From: Cenococcum geophilum 1.58
Taxonomy: Eukaryota > Ascomycota > Dothideomycetes > Gloniales > Gloniaceae
DNA: 64,000 nucleotides
Assembly (NCBI GenBank): GCA_001692895.1
Contig: KV748176.1
Span: 372,001-436,000 of the forward strand
Direction: 5' to 3'
Of the stretch, positions 23,456 to 37,862 are shown one piece after another. Position 1 is the stretch's first letter; the number at the start of each line of letters is the position of its first letter. The translations under genes and the position numbers were made by a program. Below the pieces are notes generated by a model. It was not told where the DNA came from. It saw only the letters and a list, made by a program, of their open reading frames with translations, and searched no databases.

Positions 23456-24322
23456 ATGTCCACCAACCCACAACCACCACCGGCCCTTCTCCCCTCCGTC
23501 TTCCCCCCAGACCACCCCTCTCCCTCCTCTTCACTCCATCCTCCCCCAGAAGTCCCTCAAAACCCTCACGATGCCGCTCCACCGCCCGATCCCACCGACG
23601 AAGCAGCCTACATCGAACCCGACGCCGGGAGCCTGCTGCCCCCTCCCAACTTCAAGCCCTTCTTCACGCTCATCGAAGACGCCGACACAGGCGAGCACTA
23701 CCACCCGTCCGTGCACTACGTTTTCGCCGACGACGACCCGGTCCTGCTGACCGCGGCATCCATGCGCGCCCTCGGCGTCGACGACGCGGCGCTGATCGCG
23801 CGGCCGCCGGAGCCGGAGCCGCTGAACGACGGCGTAAACGCCGACCCAAACCTAGGGCCCGGCGCGCGCGAGAACGAGGTGGACGACGAGGTTCGCGAGT
23901 CTCCACTGCCGCCGTCGCTGCCCGGCGTGAAGGAGCGGTTCTTGCTGCTGGATGTGGGGTCTGATGGCGCGAGCATAGTCGCCGCGCAGAGCTTGAGTGC
24001 CGAGTGGCAGGTCACAGGGACGCAAGTGCGGGCGGCGCCCACGTGGGACGAGGAGGCTGTGGCAGAGGGGGGAGGGATCAGTGGGGGCGTGATGGTGCGG
24101 GTTGAGGGGGTGGAAGTCCCGCAGCCGCAGCAGCAGGGGAAGCAGAAGACGCCGGCGGGGGGAGAGCAGTTATTGCAGGAGGCGAGGGCGGCCGCGGGCG
24201 GGGATCTGTTTGCGGGGATAGAGGCGGTCGTAGGGAAGTTTGAGAAAGATGCGGAAGTTTTGAGGAGGGTAGTTGGAGAGAGGGAGGAGGCCGGAGCTGA
24301 GGGAGGGGAGAGGCAGAGCTGA
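23456..24322 (+). CDS. Unknown proline- and acid-rich fungal protein, 288 aa
   Basis: A single exon with start context AACAATGTC and much higher GC than its neighbours. Residues 1-57 are a proline-rich disordered tail. Residues 62-108 are the most structured stretch, with PNFKPFFTLIEDADTGEHYHP then VHYVFADDDP, and look like a conserved core. Another ordered piece at 156-195 begins PGVKERFLLLDV and ends in VTGTQVR. A glycine/glutamine linker follows (205-235), then a predicted helix (237-280) rich in A, E and R. There is no signal peptide or membrane segment. I cannot name the family. The core suggests a small domain whose disordered flanks may bind partners; no function is claimed. Confidence 0.75.
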   Translation: MSTNPQPPPALLPSVFPPDHPSPSSSLHPPPEVPQNPHDAAPPPDPTDEAAYIEPDAGSLLPPPNFKPFFTLIEDADTGEHYHPSVHYVFADDDPVLLTAASMRALGVDDAALIARPPEPEPLNDGVNADPNLGPGARENEVDDEVRESPLPPSLPGVKERFLLLDVGSDGASIVAAQSLSAEWQVTGTQVRAAPTWDEEAVAEGGGISGGVMVRVEGVEVPQPQQQGKQKTPAGGEQLLQEARAAAGGDLFAGIEAVVGKFEKDAEVLRRVVGEREEAGAEGGERQS

Positions 24323-25172
24323 TGAGGGAGGAATGGGGAGAGGCGTTTTGCATGGGGTTGGGTTGGGTGTTTTGTGGTGGTTTAAAAGTGCTGGAACAAG
24401 AGGTATATAGGTCATAGTAGATAGCGGCGTTGATAGATGACCGTCGGATTGATTATCTTCTATTTGTTTCTATATCTGTACTGTATTCGGCGTAGGATTG
24501 CATCTGGATATCTTGATGTATATTCGTACTCTACCAGGCCTTCCATTACATAAAATTTTTGTCTGATCGAGAACTACATTGCATAATGGTTTGTATAAAC
24601 AGTCGAGAATACCAAATTAAAATGCCAGACCTTGGATGCCTACCTTAAAGTTTCCTCATGAGCGTGAGGGCCTATCGCTCCAATCTAGCTACTATGGGAC
24701 AGTAATGATACCCTGACTTGAGGAGGTTCGCCAGTACGCTGACATCTCTAGGATTTACCTGTGCTAATGGTAGTAGTAGAGGTAAGCCAAAGGCTTTGGA
24801 GGAGAGGAAGCTTGATTTTATAACAGTGAGGTGGCAATCATAAGTGAGTGGAAATTCGTGCCGGGGAGGAATTTGCCATTCTTGTCAACTAGGTGGCGTT
24901 TACTTACCTCGCGCTATACTCCGACAACAGCAACTAGGGGCTTGCCAAAGCTGAAAACAGTCGTAAGTGTAGGGTTCCTAGGGTACGCATATCCGAATTC
25001 TACGGATGTCGATTCTCACATGCTAGACATACATTTAGAGAGATAATTCAAGGGGTTAATACAAAATCCACCTCCTGCCAATTAAGGCTTAATAACCTTA
25101 CCCTTTATATAGTAGTAAAATAATAGAGTGCGGGGTTTCCCTAATTAGAATAAGCTTAATTTTAAGTAAGGC
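24323..25172. other. Intergenic region at the right edge of the gene island
   Basis: 850 bp without a supported gene. GC drops from about 25050 onward, where TA/CTAG words typical of RIP begin. A short frame at 24831-25046 has no ATG start and no recognisable motif. Confidence 0.5.
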
Positions 25173-25596
25173 TGTTACGGACGCTTTAAGTACGATGTTA
25201 CGACTACTTGGAGAAGAGTCGGAAGAAGCTAGTTAGTTAATTCAGGCACGGTCCAGAATGGAGCCAATAGAACTATGTGACGAGGAATAGTAACCGAGGT
25301 CACGAGACATGATCTGTATAATCTATAGGATCTGTATAATCTATAACAAAGCAGATAGAGCACACGTATATTATATATAAGAAGGATTTTATAGGAGTAT
25401 GGTTGTGTATTTAAGGACCCTTAGTCCCTACCTAGATAGTTCCTTCCTTATAGTAATTCTTAGAATATAATTAGAGTTAATCTATTAGGCAACCACTCCA
25501 CTAGTTATTATTATATTATTAACTTTAATTTATATTACCTATATACCTAGCCTAATAATAAGTCTACCGTAGTATCTATTATAAGGTTCCATTATA
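25173..25596 (+). repeat. 5' LTR of the outer Gypsy element
   Basis: Begins TGTTACGGACGCTTTAAG and ends at ATTATA (ancestral GTTACA). It is homologous to 30336-30761, 37863-38288 (both inverted) and 60551-60973. Confidence 0.9.
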
Positions 25597-26553
25597 TAAT
25601 TACTACCTAGTTACAATATTAAATATAGAAAGTTAAATAATATGCCACTAAAAGCAGCTACTATAACGCTATTAACGGCGGTAACTACTTTAAGGTTAGG
25701 AGGAGATACTAGTATAGCGGATACTAATTTATAACAACCTATAACGGTTAAATAGTTATAAGAGATAGTTAACTAGTTAATAACCAATAATGCAGCGCTA
25801 GAAGAAAGGGTTAATAGGATAGGAGCGGTAAAGATTAAGTTACTATTAATTAAGAGGTACTTAGGGGAAAGATTAAAGCTTAAAGGATTCCTTATGTAAA
25901 TATACTTTAAGGTTATATAAGAAAGAGTAAAGCTACTAATACCTATAGATTAAATAGCATATATAGAACTATTCCTATTAGAAAGAGTACTTAAGTAGTT
26001 TAAGCCTTACCTTATAGAGATATAGAATAATAGAATAATAACCACTAATTAAGAGGTATAATTTATATTCTTAAGCTAGGAAGAATTTATGGAGCAACTT
26101 ATATAAATATTTAGAGACCTAGAGGCGGTAATTATAGTAAAAAAAAACTCTAAGATATTATGTAATAAACCTTAGTAATTAAGTATATAACGTAGTTTTA
26201 GATATTAGTAATATAAGTAAAGTAGAATAATAAGGTGCTTATAGCATAGTATAAGCAAGGACTTAAGGCTAAAGTCTAGAATATAATTATCCTAATAAAA
26301 GATACGGACACCCTATAGGATTTAATAGATTAAGTAATTAAGATTAATAATTAGATTTACTAAAGTCAATAAGCTAAGAGAGGCTAGGATAGAGTTCTAT
26401 AGTTATATAAAATATAAAGTACGCAACAACTAAAGCTAAGTTAAAAACTATAGTATAGCGCGGAGCTAATAGACCTAAGTAGTACTAAAGAAGCCTATAA
26501 AAGATAGAGTAAGAAACTATAGAAACCTAAAGGTTAAGGATTTAGTAATTATA

Positions 26554-26768
26554 TATAAGGGATATTATTACGGACACCTTAGGTTACCCTTAGGACAACC
26601 CCCAGACGCCCCTTAAATAGTCGCCAGTTACGTATTAGAGGCACGTGCCTATAGTATATAATCTCCACAATCCCAGAAGCCTTACCTTTTTAAGGATTTA
26701 TCTCTCTTACCAATCTATTCTATTCTAATCATGTCCTTATAGCCCCCTGTCTATAAAATCCCCTTATA
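26554..26768 (+). repeat. 5' LTR of the second Gypsy element
   Basis: 215 bp. Begins TATAAGGGATATTATTACGG and shares blocks such as GGTTACCCTTAGGACAACCC with 43167-43380. TTATA lies just outside. Confidence 0.9.
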
Positions 26769-29700
26769 TTTAAATTCTTTCTACTCTTTTTTAGAAGGGT
26801 AGTCGGCTTAAGGACTAGATTATTTATTTACATCTTTTGTTTACAACTACTATTTTCCCTTAAAATCTCGCGATAACCTAAATAGAAACTCCATAAATAC
26901 CTTATAGAAAGCCGTCGCGTAAAGGCAGGAAGGTCCCTCTAATAGCAAGAGATTGCGATAATATAACCCTCTAGGTAAGATAGCTAAACGAGCCCTAATA
27001 CCTAGATGCTCTAAGAGCTTAAAGACTCTCGTATACTTACAGTTACTAGCAACGCTAAGGAAAATATAGATACCCTCTATAACGGTTATAACGCTGCTAA
27101 AAAGTAACTAAAACCCCTCTAGCCCTACCTAGGCTAATTAGAAGATTAAGCGCTAGAGGCAACTCTAAGATCTTCCCCTAAGCTAGAAATGCCAGAAAAA
27201 TACACTAATATATTTAACTAGGGAACCAACCGGAACCCTCCCAGAAGACCACCGGCCTATAATTAGTATAGTAGTAGTATATAGACTGCTTATAAGCTAA
27301 GCGGGCCTACTTCTTTAGGTAATCTAAGCTAATTACTAACTTAAGACCCAAGCCTTGTTGGGAAGCCTATACTAGCTACTAGTACTAACACTACCTTTAT
27401 AGTAGGAGCCTCCCTAGGCCTAAGTTTAGAAGGTTAAGAGCCCTATACCAATCTTCTTTAAGATAGATATTAGAAAGCTATCGTAAGGCTCTTAGAAGCT
27501 ATATAGAAGGAAGCCACTAATAAATATATTAGAACCCTTTAAGGGTAAATCTAGATCTAGTAGGGTCTAATCTAAGCAAGGCAAATTCTTTTATAACCTA
27601 GTTAAGGCTAAGGGCTTCCTAGAAGCTACTTAATACCTACCTAAGGAGGTATAAAAGACTTAGAGAGTTATCTACGCTATAAATAGAAAAAGGATATAGA
27701 CTAACTGGCTAAGGCCTTTAGTAGTTTAGAACTCCGCCATAGACCTAACGCCTAGCAGTTAGACGATTGGGTTTATAAGGTAAATAACTTCTTTAAAATG
27801 CTAATAATATAAGATAATACTAAAGAGCGTATATACTAGATTATTAGCAAGATTAAAGACCAATTACTAAACTAGATTGCACTTAATTAGCTTAATAAAG
27901 AGTAAATTACTATATAGCTATAGCTATAAACCTTTCTAAAGAAATGGACTTAATATCCGTATATTATATAATATAATAATATAGAGCTATTCTAAAATAG
28001 GATCTAGCTAGACTGCCACGACTTTCGCTAGTTTATAAACTTTATAAAAACTTATACTTAGTAGATAGATTTAGAGCCCTTTAAAAATAAGGGCGGTAGC
28101 ATCTATAAAAAGGAGAAATTGGGTTTATCTAGGCTAGAATTAAGCTAGTAATTTATAATAAGATAAAGCGCGTAGGAGCCCTATTATGGATTACTATATA
28201 TATAGATTTCAAATAAGCAGTTCTAAACGCTAAAGATATAATAAGGAACCAGACCTCTTCTAGTAGAAAGTTAAGGGGTCACTAAAAGCGCGGGCACTTT
28301 AGTAGTAATATAGGGCAGACCTAACCTTTAAAGAAGCTGTTCTTAAAGAGAACTTTAAAAGGGTTAAAGTTAGGAACCTTAAATAACGGGAAAGACTTCT
28401 AGGGTTAACCTAATACCCGTCTGGCACCTTTACGGAAACACTTTAAAAAGTTAAGAGAAAACTCCGGAGGTAGATTCTATTAGAAAAATAAGTAGAGTAA
28501 TAACCGCACTAATAATCTAAAAAAAGAAAAGCCCTAGTTGCGGACCTCTTTTAGCTGTAACTAGGGCAAGATACGGAAGAAAAGACTCTCCGTATTGCTG
28601 TTAAGCTAGAAATAATACTCCCTATAGGTATGGTATAACAGTTCTAAGCACTATATAATAGCGGCGCCGAAATTAATCTTATATAATATGATTTAGTAAA
28701 AGAGTATAAACTTATCCCATTATAAAGGTAGCAGAAACCTATTATAGGCTTTCTAGATAAGTATTAGATTAAGCTATATAGTGCCTATAAGCTTATAGTG
28801 TTAGTGGCTAATATATACAACCGCATTAAGGTAGTTAGCCCGTAACCCTTCTAAGCGGCTAACTTTATAGGTTATAACCTTATTCTTAGATACCCTTAGC
28901 TAGCAGAAGTAAATCCTAAGATACGCTTTAAGACTAGAGCCTTTAAATAATAAAATAATAAAGATTTAAAAGGGCGTATATTACTAATAAGCCTAAAGGA
29001 CATCCTAAAGAATATAGCCCTAGGTAAAATAGTGTACACTCTATACCCAAAGGAGTATTAGATTTAACCCCTATTTAATAGTAAAATAGGTATAGAGCCT
29101 AGTATAGGTAATAACCCCTTTATAATGGAGACCCTATAGGGAACTACTAAATAGGTCGCGGAGACATTATAGGGAGGCGGCGATCTTAAGGATCTTATAA
29201 GATATTTTAACCGCTATAGGTTACTCTAGCTTAAGTAATATACGGAGAGTATACTACGGCACCTTAAACGCTGCGTTAAGGAGTTCCCTGCCCTTTACTG
29301 GCTACTGTATAAAATGGTTTAATGTATAATGGTAACCATATATAAGTAACTACTATAGCGTATAACGCTGCCCGTAAGTATTTTAAGAAAGCTCTAGAAT
29401 CTACCTAACGATAATATAGAGGACAAACGCGACCCTAATTTGTTAAATATTCTAGTAGGCCTAAGGGACTTACTAAGGGTATTTTCGAGTAGGAGAGCAA
29501 AAGTCCTACTATAGAACTTGGAGTATAATTATATAATTAATCTAGAAGAAGGCAAATAACCGCTAAACCTTCTTATCTATAACCTCTTGCGTAAAGAGCT
29601 TAAGATCCTACGGGAGTACTTTAATAGGTTACTAGAAAAGGGGTAGATCTAGCCTAGTAAGTCGCTGTTAGGCGTACTAATTTTCTTTATCCTAAAACTA

Positions 29701-30335
29701 AATAGAACTATAAGGCTATACGTAGACTATCGCGGTCTTAATAAGATTATAATTAAGAACCGTTACCCACTACTACTAGTTAGTAAAATGCTAAATCAGC
29801 TATTTAGGGCGAAGATCTTTACAAAGCTGGATCTATAAGACGCCTATTATAGGCTCCGTATTAAAGAAGGGAATAAGTAAAAGACCGCTTTTAAGACCTA
29901 ATACGGCCACTTTAAGTATTTGGTAATACCTTTTAGGCTAGCTAATGCACCTGCGATATTCCAATTATATATTTATAGAGCCTTAGGGGGACTAGTTGAC
30001 CGTATATACGTTATCTATTTAGATAATATCTTAATCTACTTAGAAGACGAGGATTAACACAAGTAATATATCCGCGAAGTACTGGAACGTTTAGATAATT
30101 AGGGCCTCTACGCTAAGGCGTTAAAGTATATCTTTAATACTAAGTAGGTTAAGTTCCTGGGTTATATTATAACGCCTATAGGTATAGTTATAGACCTAAT
30201 ACGGGTGTAGATGATCTAGGAGTGGCCGGAGCTAAANAGCTANTAGGATNTTTAAGTNTTCCTAGGCTTTGCTAATTTCTATAGGCGCTTTATCTATAAT
30301 TACTTAAATATCGCCCAATACCTATTTAACTATAT

Positions 30336-30761
30336 TGTAACGGAACCTTGTAGCAAGAACTACGATGGGCTCGTTATTGGGCTAGGTGTGTAGGAAATGC
30401 AAGTATAAAAGTCAACAACGTAATAACAACTAGTGGAGTGGTTGCCTAACAGATTAACTCTAATTATATTCTGAGAATCACTATAAGGAAGGAACTATCT
30501 AGGTAGGGACTAAGGGTTCTTAAATATATAACCATACTCCTAAGAAAGTTGTTGCTCTGTCTGCTCTATCTACTCTATTTACCTTTACGATAGATCTTAT
30601 AGATTATATAGATTATACAGATTACATTATATAATTCTGCTTACTATTCCTCGTTATATAGTTCCACGGGTTCTATTCTGGACCGTGCTTATATTAACTA
30701 ACTAGCTTCTTCCGTCTCTTCTCCGAGTAGTTATAATATTATACTTAAAGCGTCCGTAATA
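30336..30761 (-). repeat. 3' LTR of the inverted Gypsy copy
   Basis: 426 bp, the same length as 37863-38288. I count about 33 differences, all transitions, with no gaps. Confidence 0.92.
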
Positions 30762-33700
30762 CCATCTCCCTCCTCTTTATCTTCGTCCTTAAAGATACCT
30801 AGCATCTTTAGGTTGTTTACTAGAGGTATAATATCCGTCTAATTAATTTGGTTAATATTGTTACTTATAATACCTAAAGCACCTTCTTCTTCCTCTACAG
30901 CCCGTTAGTCTTATACTGTTACTATAATATTATCTCTTAGTAAGATAATACCATCTCCGTATTCTCGTTATGTAAAAGAGGGGTTAGTTTATATTATGTT
31001 AGTAAGTCCTTTGTCCTGGTAACCTTCCTCTTATTTAGAGTGCACTAAAGCAAATATTTGGTTATCCTATAACATTCGCTCTATCTCTAATGTTAAATAT
31101 GCGCGACCTATTACTCTTAATAGTTATTTAGTTCCCTAATTAATTTGTCTTAGGGTCTTATATTTAATCCGAGGTAGAAAAACTTAAGGGTAATCTTGCC
31201 ACAGCGCTAGCGGAAGCCTATTGTCGATCTAAAGAATCTGCTTATGCCCTTAAGGCTTAGCAGTCTACCTTTGCGAAAGTTTAGCGTCTTTAATACGTTT
31301 ATAAGAAGGTTTGTTTTAAGGAGTAGAAACTTATAGAATAAGGTCTATAGGAACTAGGTAATAAAAGAACAGATTCTCCTTTAATAAAGAAGGAAATAGA
31401 TCTAAGTAGTTTGGCAACTGCTCTTCTTAGGTCCCCCTTAGGTGACTTATTCTTTAGTAATCTTTCTTTATTAATGCTGCCTAACCTAATCTCTTCCGAT
31501 ACTTCTATACCTTTCTTATAGCGTTTCTTAAATTCTCTAGTAGCTCCTAGGTAGTCTTAGTGTAGCCTATCTACTTAATCTTATACTATATCTTGTTATT
31601 AATGTCCTTATAATTAATGATCTTTAAAACTTACTATTTATCTTCTTCTTATTCTCTATATGTGTCTGCTTTATAGACTGGTGGCTTAATATTCCCATAT
31701 ACTAGCTCTAGTATTGCGATGTGCTATATAGGGTAGATTTTTATTTTAGCTGGTAGGTTCAACTTAAATATAACTAGTAAAATTCTTTATATAATTTTGA
31801 AAGGTCCTAGTCTAACATAGTCTAATTTCTTGCTTAGTCGTTAACTCTTAAAATTTTTATATAGTAGCTATACTTTATCTCCCTCCTTAAGATCTGGTCC
31901 CTTAGATCTCTTAGCATTATAGTACCTTTTTATTCTCTCTTGTACTTTTTTTGCTAATTCCGTAAGGTTTGTATAAAGATTTATTAATATCTTTATTCTT
32001 TCTTTAGCTGTGCTACTTGTTTTCTTTACTTATTATAGTAATAACGATGTTTTTGGCTTATATCCGTAATTTGCCTTAAATAGTAATATACCTATTTCTT
32101 CTTAAGGTGTTGCGTTATATGCGAATTATATAACTGGTAATAGCGATACCTAATTATTCTGTGCATAATTAATATAATACCTTAGATACTATTCTAGCGT
32201 CTAATTTAACCTTTCCGTTTAACCGTCTGTCTGTAGATAATATGCAGTAGAAGTTGCTGCTTAAACTTCTTACTCTGCTAAGAATACTTCCCAGAATGCT
32301 GTTACGAATCTTAGATCTCTATCTAATATAATTTTGCTTAGTGCTCTATATTTTATAAACACTTCTTTAACATAGATTCTAGCAATATCCTCCGCTAAGA
32401 TTTCTTTTATATATACTATAAAATATCCCCACTTTATAAGCTTATCTACTATTACTAAAATCGCGTTATAATCTTATTCGGTAATAGGATTTTTTAATTT
32501 TAGCAACTTAATAATAAAGTCCTATAATATAACCTCCTATAGTCTCTCTAATATTTTAATAGGTTATAGCCCTCTATATAGCTTATGCCTTGTTAGTTTA
32601 TTCCTTTAGCAATCTAGATATTTCTTTATAACCCTTCTAGCTATTCTCTAGATTCTATTAATAATGTACTCCTCCTAAAGTCTTAACACTAAGCCTGTAG
32701 CTCTATTATATCCTTAGGTTAGTCCCTTATAGAAGTCTTTTATAAACTACTCTGCTATGCTTTTTAGGATGTACTTTACTTTTTAATTTTCGTATATATC
32801 TGTCTGTAGATCTTCTAGCTGTGCTTTTAGAATTCTTTATACCTAAAAGCTTTCTAGTATCTTGTAGACTTTCTCTAGTTTATCATCTTCTTAAGTTGCT
32901 GTGATTTTTAGATAATTATACCTAATTAATCCGTCTATATCTTTTCGTAATAAAGCCCCTAATGGCTTTTCCTTATTTTGTAGTTTAGCTTTACGGCTTA
33001 GAGTATCTGCCCGCGTATTGTCTGTACCTTTAGTATACTAAATCTTAAAATAGTATTCCGTAAGCATCTCTGCCCATCTAACCTATCTTTAGTTAAGTTC
33101 CTTTGTCGTTAGGAATCCTATTAGGTTCTTATAATCCGTCTTAACTATAAATGGTTTCTCTATACCTTATAAAAATGCTCTTTATTTCTTTAATACTGTA
33201 ACTATACCTAATAACTCCTTGTTATAGATGTTATAGTTTAACTCCGGTAGTATTATCTTCCGACTATAGTATACCACTAAGTGCTATCTATCTTAATGCT
33301 TTTATATAAAGTATGCCCCTAGTATATAGTCTAATATATCTATCTCTATAACCGTCTCTAGTTCTAGTTAATAGATCTTAAGAACTAGCTTCTAGGTAAA
33401 TAACTCTTTGACTTTCTTAAAGAGTTCTTTTTACTCCTCTCCCTATGCCTATAGTTCTTCTTTCTTTATTAACCGCGTAAATGGCTTAATATCCTTTAAC
33501 CACTGCGCTATAAACCTTCTATAGTAATTGTAAAACCTTAGGAATAATCTTAACTATATAACGTTCTTTAGTTCCTACCAATTTACTATAGCCTCGATCT
33601 TCTTTAGATCTATACTAAGTTAGCCTAGTTTAATAATGAATTTAACGAAATTAGTCTTCCTAGTAAAGAACTCGTATTTCTTAATTACTACTAGCATCTG

Positions 33701-36700
33701 TTCTTCTTATAGTCTCTTTAAAACCTATTTAATGTATTCCCTATATTCTTCCTTAGTTATTAAGTAGATAATAATATTATTAAGATATACCATAACAAAT
33801 TTATCTAAGTGTTCTTTTAATATATTGTTAATACGCTTCTGGAACATTGCTAGTGCGTTTATAAGCCCGAATTATATAACTAATAGTTTATATAGTCCTT
33901 CCTTTAACCTAAAGGCTGCTTTCTATTCATCGCCTTCTTTAATCCTAATTTAATAGTACGCCTATCTTAGATCTATCTTTGTGAAGATTTGCGCATTACC
34001 TATCCTGTCTTAGATTTCGCTAATTAAGGGTAAAGGATACCTATCCTTTCTAGTAATGCTGTTTAACTGTCTATAGTCGATATATAGCCTTAGTTTGCCA
34101 TTCTTTTTTAGTATAAATAGTACTAGATAACCCGCTAATAACTGCGATGGTTTAATATATCCTTTTTATAGATTTTCCTAGATAAACTCTTTTAATGCTC
34201 TACCTTCTTCTTTGGTAAGCTTATAGATTAGAAAAAACTTTAAATTTATTTCTAGTTCTAACTCTATCTTATAGTCCTATATTATATATTCTAATAGCTT
34301 TTTACTTTCTAGTAACTATAGTTTCTTGCCGTACTTATAGTATCTCTTTGGTATATAACTTAGTCCTTTTTCTATTTCTTTATAGGTTGCTCCTACTTAG
34401 TATCATACTAACTTAGCTTATTGTTGCATTTTATAGCGTTAAGTATCTTTAATATTGACTTAACCTATAATCTAATTAATTCTTAGATTATATTCCTATA
34501 ACTAAGGTATACCTAATACTGCCTCGTTCCGTCCTAATGGTAGAATATTAAAAGACATCTTAATTTGTCTCCCTTTAATAATTATCTAAATAGGTCCTGT
34601 TTTAAGATTAATAATCCCTCCTCTATAGGTTATTGGATCTCCTAAAATTGTAACTAATAGGTAAAGTTGCTTCTTCTATCTATAAGGTAGCCCTATTCTC
34701 TTAACTGCTACTAGTAAAATATGGTTTTGTATTGCTCTACTATCTATTAGCGCTTTAAACTGCTAATCTTACTAATTAATCCGTAAATTTAGGTGTTATC
34801 CTTAAATTCCTTTAAGGGTTTAAGGCTCTACTACTAGCTCCCTTTAGTTCTATAGGCCTCTACTTTTCCTAACTATTAGCTACTTAATCCTAGTATATTT
34901 AGCTTACTCTTTAGCCAATGCCTAGTTCGCTTTTTATCTTTAATATACTATAGACACGTATTCTCTAGGTATTCCTACCACTATTATCCGTCTAAGCATT
35001 CTTCTATAAGGAATCTTCCTAGTTAAAGTACTAAACTTCCTTCCTTTTAGACCTCTGCTAGATGCCATCTATATATATATTTGGCATTCCTATATTATTA
35101 CTTATCCGTTATCTAGTATATCCTTATAGGGTATTTCCGATTCTTTTTTTTTAGATTCTTATATATTTCGTATATATTGTCCACGTACGCAATCTATAAT
35201 AACGTATAGTGTGCTAGGTGCTTTAGGTTAACTCTTAGCTCGTCTTTATCCCTAAGTTTAAACCTTTATCGTGCTAATTTAAACGTTATAACTTNATTTA
35301 CAGGTACTAAAATGCGTCTCTCGCTTCTTTAGTCCTCTAAATGTTCCTCTAGATCCTTTGACGTTATAATTAAGGCTCCTTTAATATACGTTATGGCCTT
35401 TTCTATAATTGGGTGGTCTTAGATAATTTTTTTATCTAACCATATATAGAAATCTTCCTACTTATTATTGTGCCTTTGCCTATACTACTTTTAGTATAGC
35501 TGCTAAAGTGTATACGGCCTATTTATAAGGAAGTATCTTCTTACTACTATATTATAACAGCCCTTTATATGTCGTTCCTTAAACCTAGTTGGAATCCCTA
35601 AATCCTCTTTATCTTCTAGTTCGGTAAGCTACTTAGCTCTTAGTGTGCCTGCTCTCGGCCTATTAGTAATTCTTTATACTAGTGCTCTGTCCTTTATACG
35701 TCCCAATATACTAGATCTCTTATCTAGTTTCTATTCTTGCTATATAATAATTCTTTACCTAAATTCTTCTATAGTTTCTTTTAGTTTGCGCCTTGCGCTC
35801 TAATCCTTAAAGTCGTCTTACTTCTTAATCTTAGTATTAACTTTTTAATCTTTAGTCTAAACACTTTATTTAACTAGTAAATCCTTTAGGTCTATATATT
35901 CGTCTCCTAGTCTAATTGCTGTTTATGCCGTAGATTCTCTGATCTATAAAGAAGCCCCTTACCTCTTGCCTATAGGTGCCCTTATTTATACTCTGAAATC
36001 TTAGTCCCTTAGATTCTTTAATCCTAAGCTTGCTTCTAACTTAAGCTTAGCTCCCGCCTTAGTCTAGCTAGGCGTTTATAGTGTTCTTATCTCGTCTTAA
36101 GAGTCTTAAATCTCACTTATCTCGTCTTAAGAGTCTTGTGCCTATGGGAACTTCTATTCCGAGCTTATTCGTATGTTTCCAAACTAAGCTACTGCCCTAC
36201 TTCATTGGTTATCGTCTGTTATAGGTCCTTAAGCTTGCCTTATCTCGTTTTAAGAATCTTAGTTATTTCTTATTTTGCTGTAAGAATCTTAAGCCTTTGG
36301 CCTTTTGCCTTTATTAAGTGCCGAAGTGGTTTACTATCCTACTTCTCTTGCGTCTTGTGAAGCGATAGACATTATGTCTAGTAGGGTTTCGATCCCTACT
36401 AATGTTTCCTATTCTATAGTGAAATTATCCTCTACCTCTAGTATAACATCTCTAAGGTCTGCTCGCTCCTAGTAAGCGGCTCTTATTGCCTTATTATTAT
36501 AGAATGTTTCGCCTATATTAAATTCATCGTCCTTAATGTCTAATCTGCGAACTAGTTTATTAGTTCCTCTATATCCTATAGGTGCTAGCTCTTATAGCTA
36601 ATAGCTTACGCCATACTTGGCGTTCTTATGAATTTAATATGCATTATTGTAATAAAACGCAAAACTTTTAATTAAACATTCTTTTGTTCCTCGCAGTATA

Positions 36701-37862
36701 TTGTTATCCCTTTATACGTATATGTCGTCTGCTAGTCTTATGCCCCTTACTATATAGTAACTCTACCCACTTTTACAGTCTCTGACGTAATAACCCTGTT
36801 TTCCGCAATTTATGTAAGCTCCTTTTTTAAACTATTTTTCTTGTTATAGAGTCCGCCTGAATATCTTTTGCTATTAAGATCCTTAATTCAGCCTCTGCTC
36901 CTTAAACCTTTAATTACTTAATCCTTATCCTCTAGGTTTTTATAGTTTGCTCCATCTCTTATAGGCTTCTTTAGTACCACTTAGGTCTATTGGCTCTGCG
37001 CTATACTATAGTTTTTAACTTAGCTTTTATTGTTGCGTACTCTACGCCTTATATAACTGTAAAACTCTATCCTAGCCTCTTTTAGCCTATTCCCTTTAGT
37101 AGATCTAATTGTTAATCTTAATCGCCTAATCTATTAGTTCCCTTAGGGTGTCCGCATCTTCTATTAGGATAATTACGTCCTAGACTTTAGCCTTAAGTCC
37201 CTGTTTATACTGTGTTATAAGCGCCCTATTATTCTACTCTACTTATATTGCTAGTGTCTAGAACTATATTGTATACTTAATTATTAAAGTTTATTGCACG
37301 AGGTTCTGGAGTTTTCTTTCCGCTATAGTTGTTTCTTTTAGGTCTCCAAATATCTGCGTAAGTTATTCTGTGAATCCTTCCTAACTTAAGAACATAAATC
37401 GCATGTCTTAATTAGTGGTTGTTATTCTATTTACCTATATCTCTATAAGGTAAGGTTTGAACTACTTAAATACTTTTCCTAATAAGAATAGTCCTGCGTA
37501 GGCTATCCGATCTATAGGTATAGGTAACTTTACTTCTTCTTATAAGACCTTAAAGTGTATCTGCGTAAGGAATCCTTTAAGCTTTAACCTTTCTTCTATA
37601 AATCTCTTAATTGATAGTAGCTTGATTTTTGCTGCTCCTATCCCGTTAAGTTTTTCTTCTAATATTATATTATTAGCTGTTAGCTAGTTAACTATTTCCT
37701 ATAGCTGTCCAACCGTTATAGGTTGCTGTAAGTTAGTATCTGCCATACTGGTGTCACCTCCTATCCCTAAAGTAGTTGCTGCCGTTAATGGCGTTGTGGT
37801 GGCTGCTTTTGGTGGCATATTGTTTGACTTCTTATATTAATACTGTAACTAGGTAGTAATTG

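Noticed and set aside
23013-23582. 189-codon frame (- strand)
   Set aside because: It overlaps the promoter and proline-rich start of the + strand gene and its composition is the antisense of C-rich sequence.
23332-23964. 210-codon arginine-rich + frame
   Set aside because: An alternative frame of the GC-rich 288-aa gene; arginine-rich shadows are typical of GC-rich coding DNA.
24831-25046. 71-codon + frame
   Set aside because: No ATG start, no motif, and lies in the GC-to-AT transition.
36380-36410. tRNA-like TTTCGATCCCTAC word
   Set aside because: It is part of the Gypsy gag region and the corresponding word is present in the other copy (43900 area); no cloverleaf.
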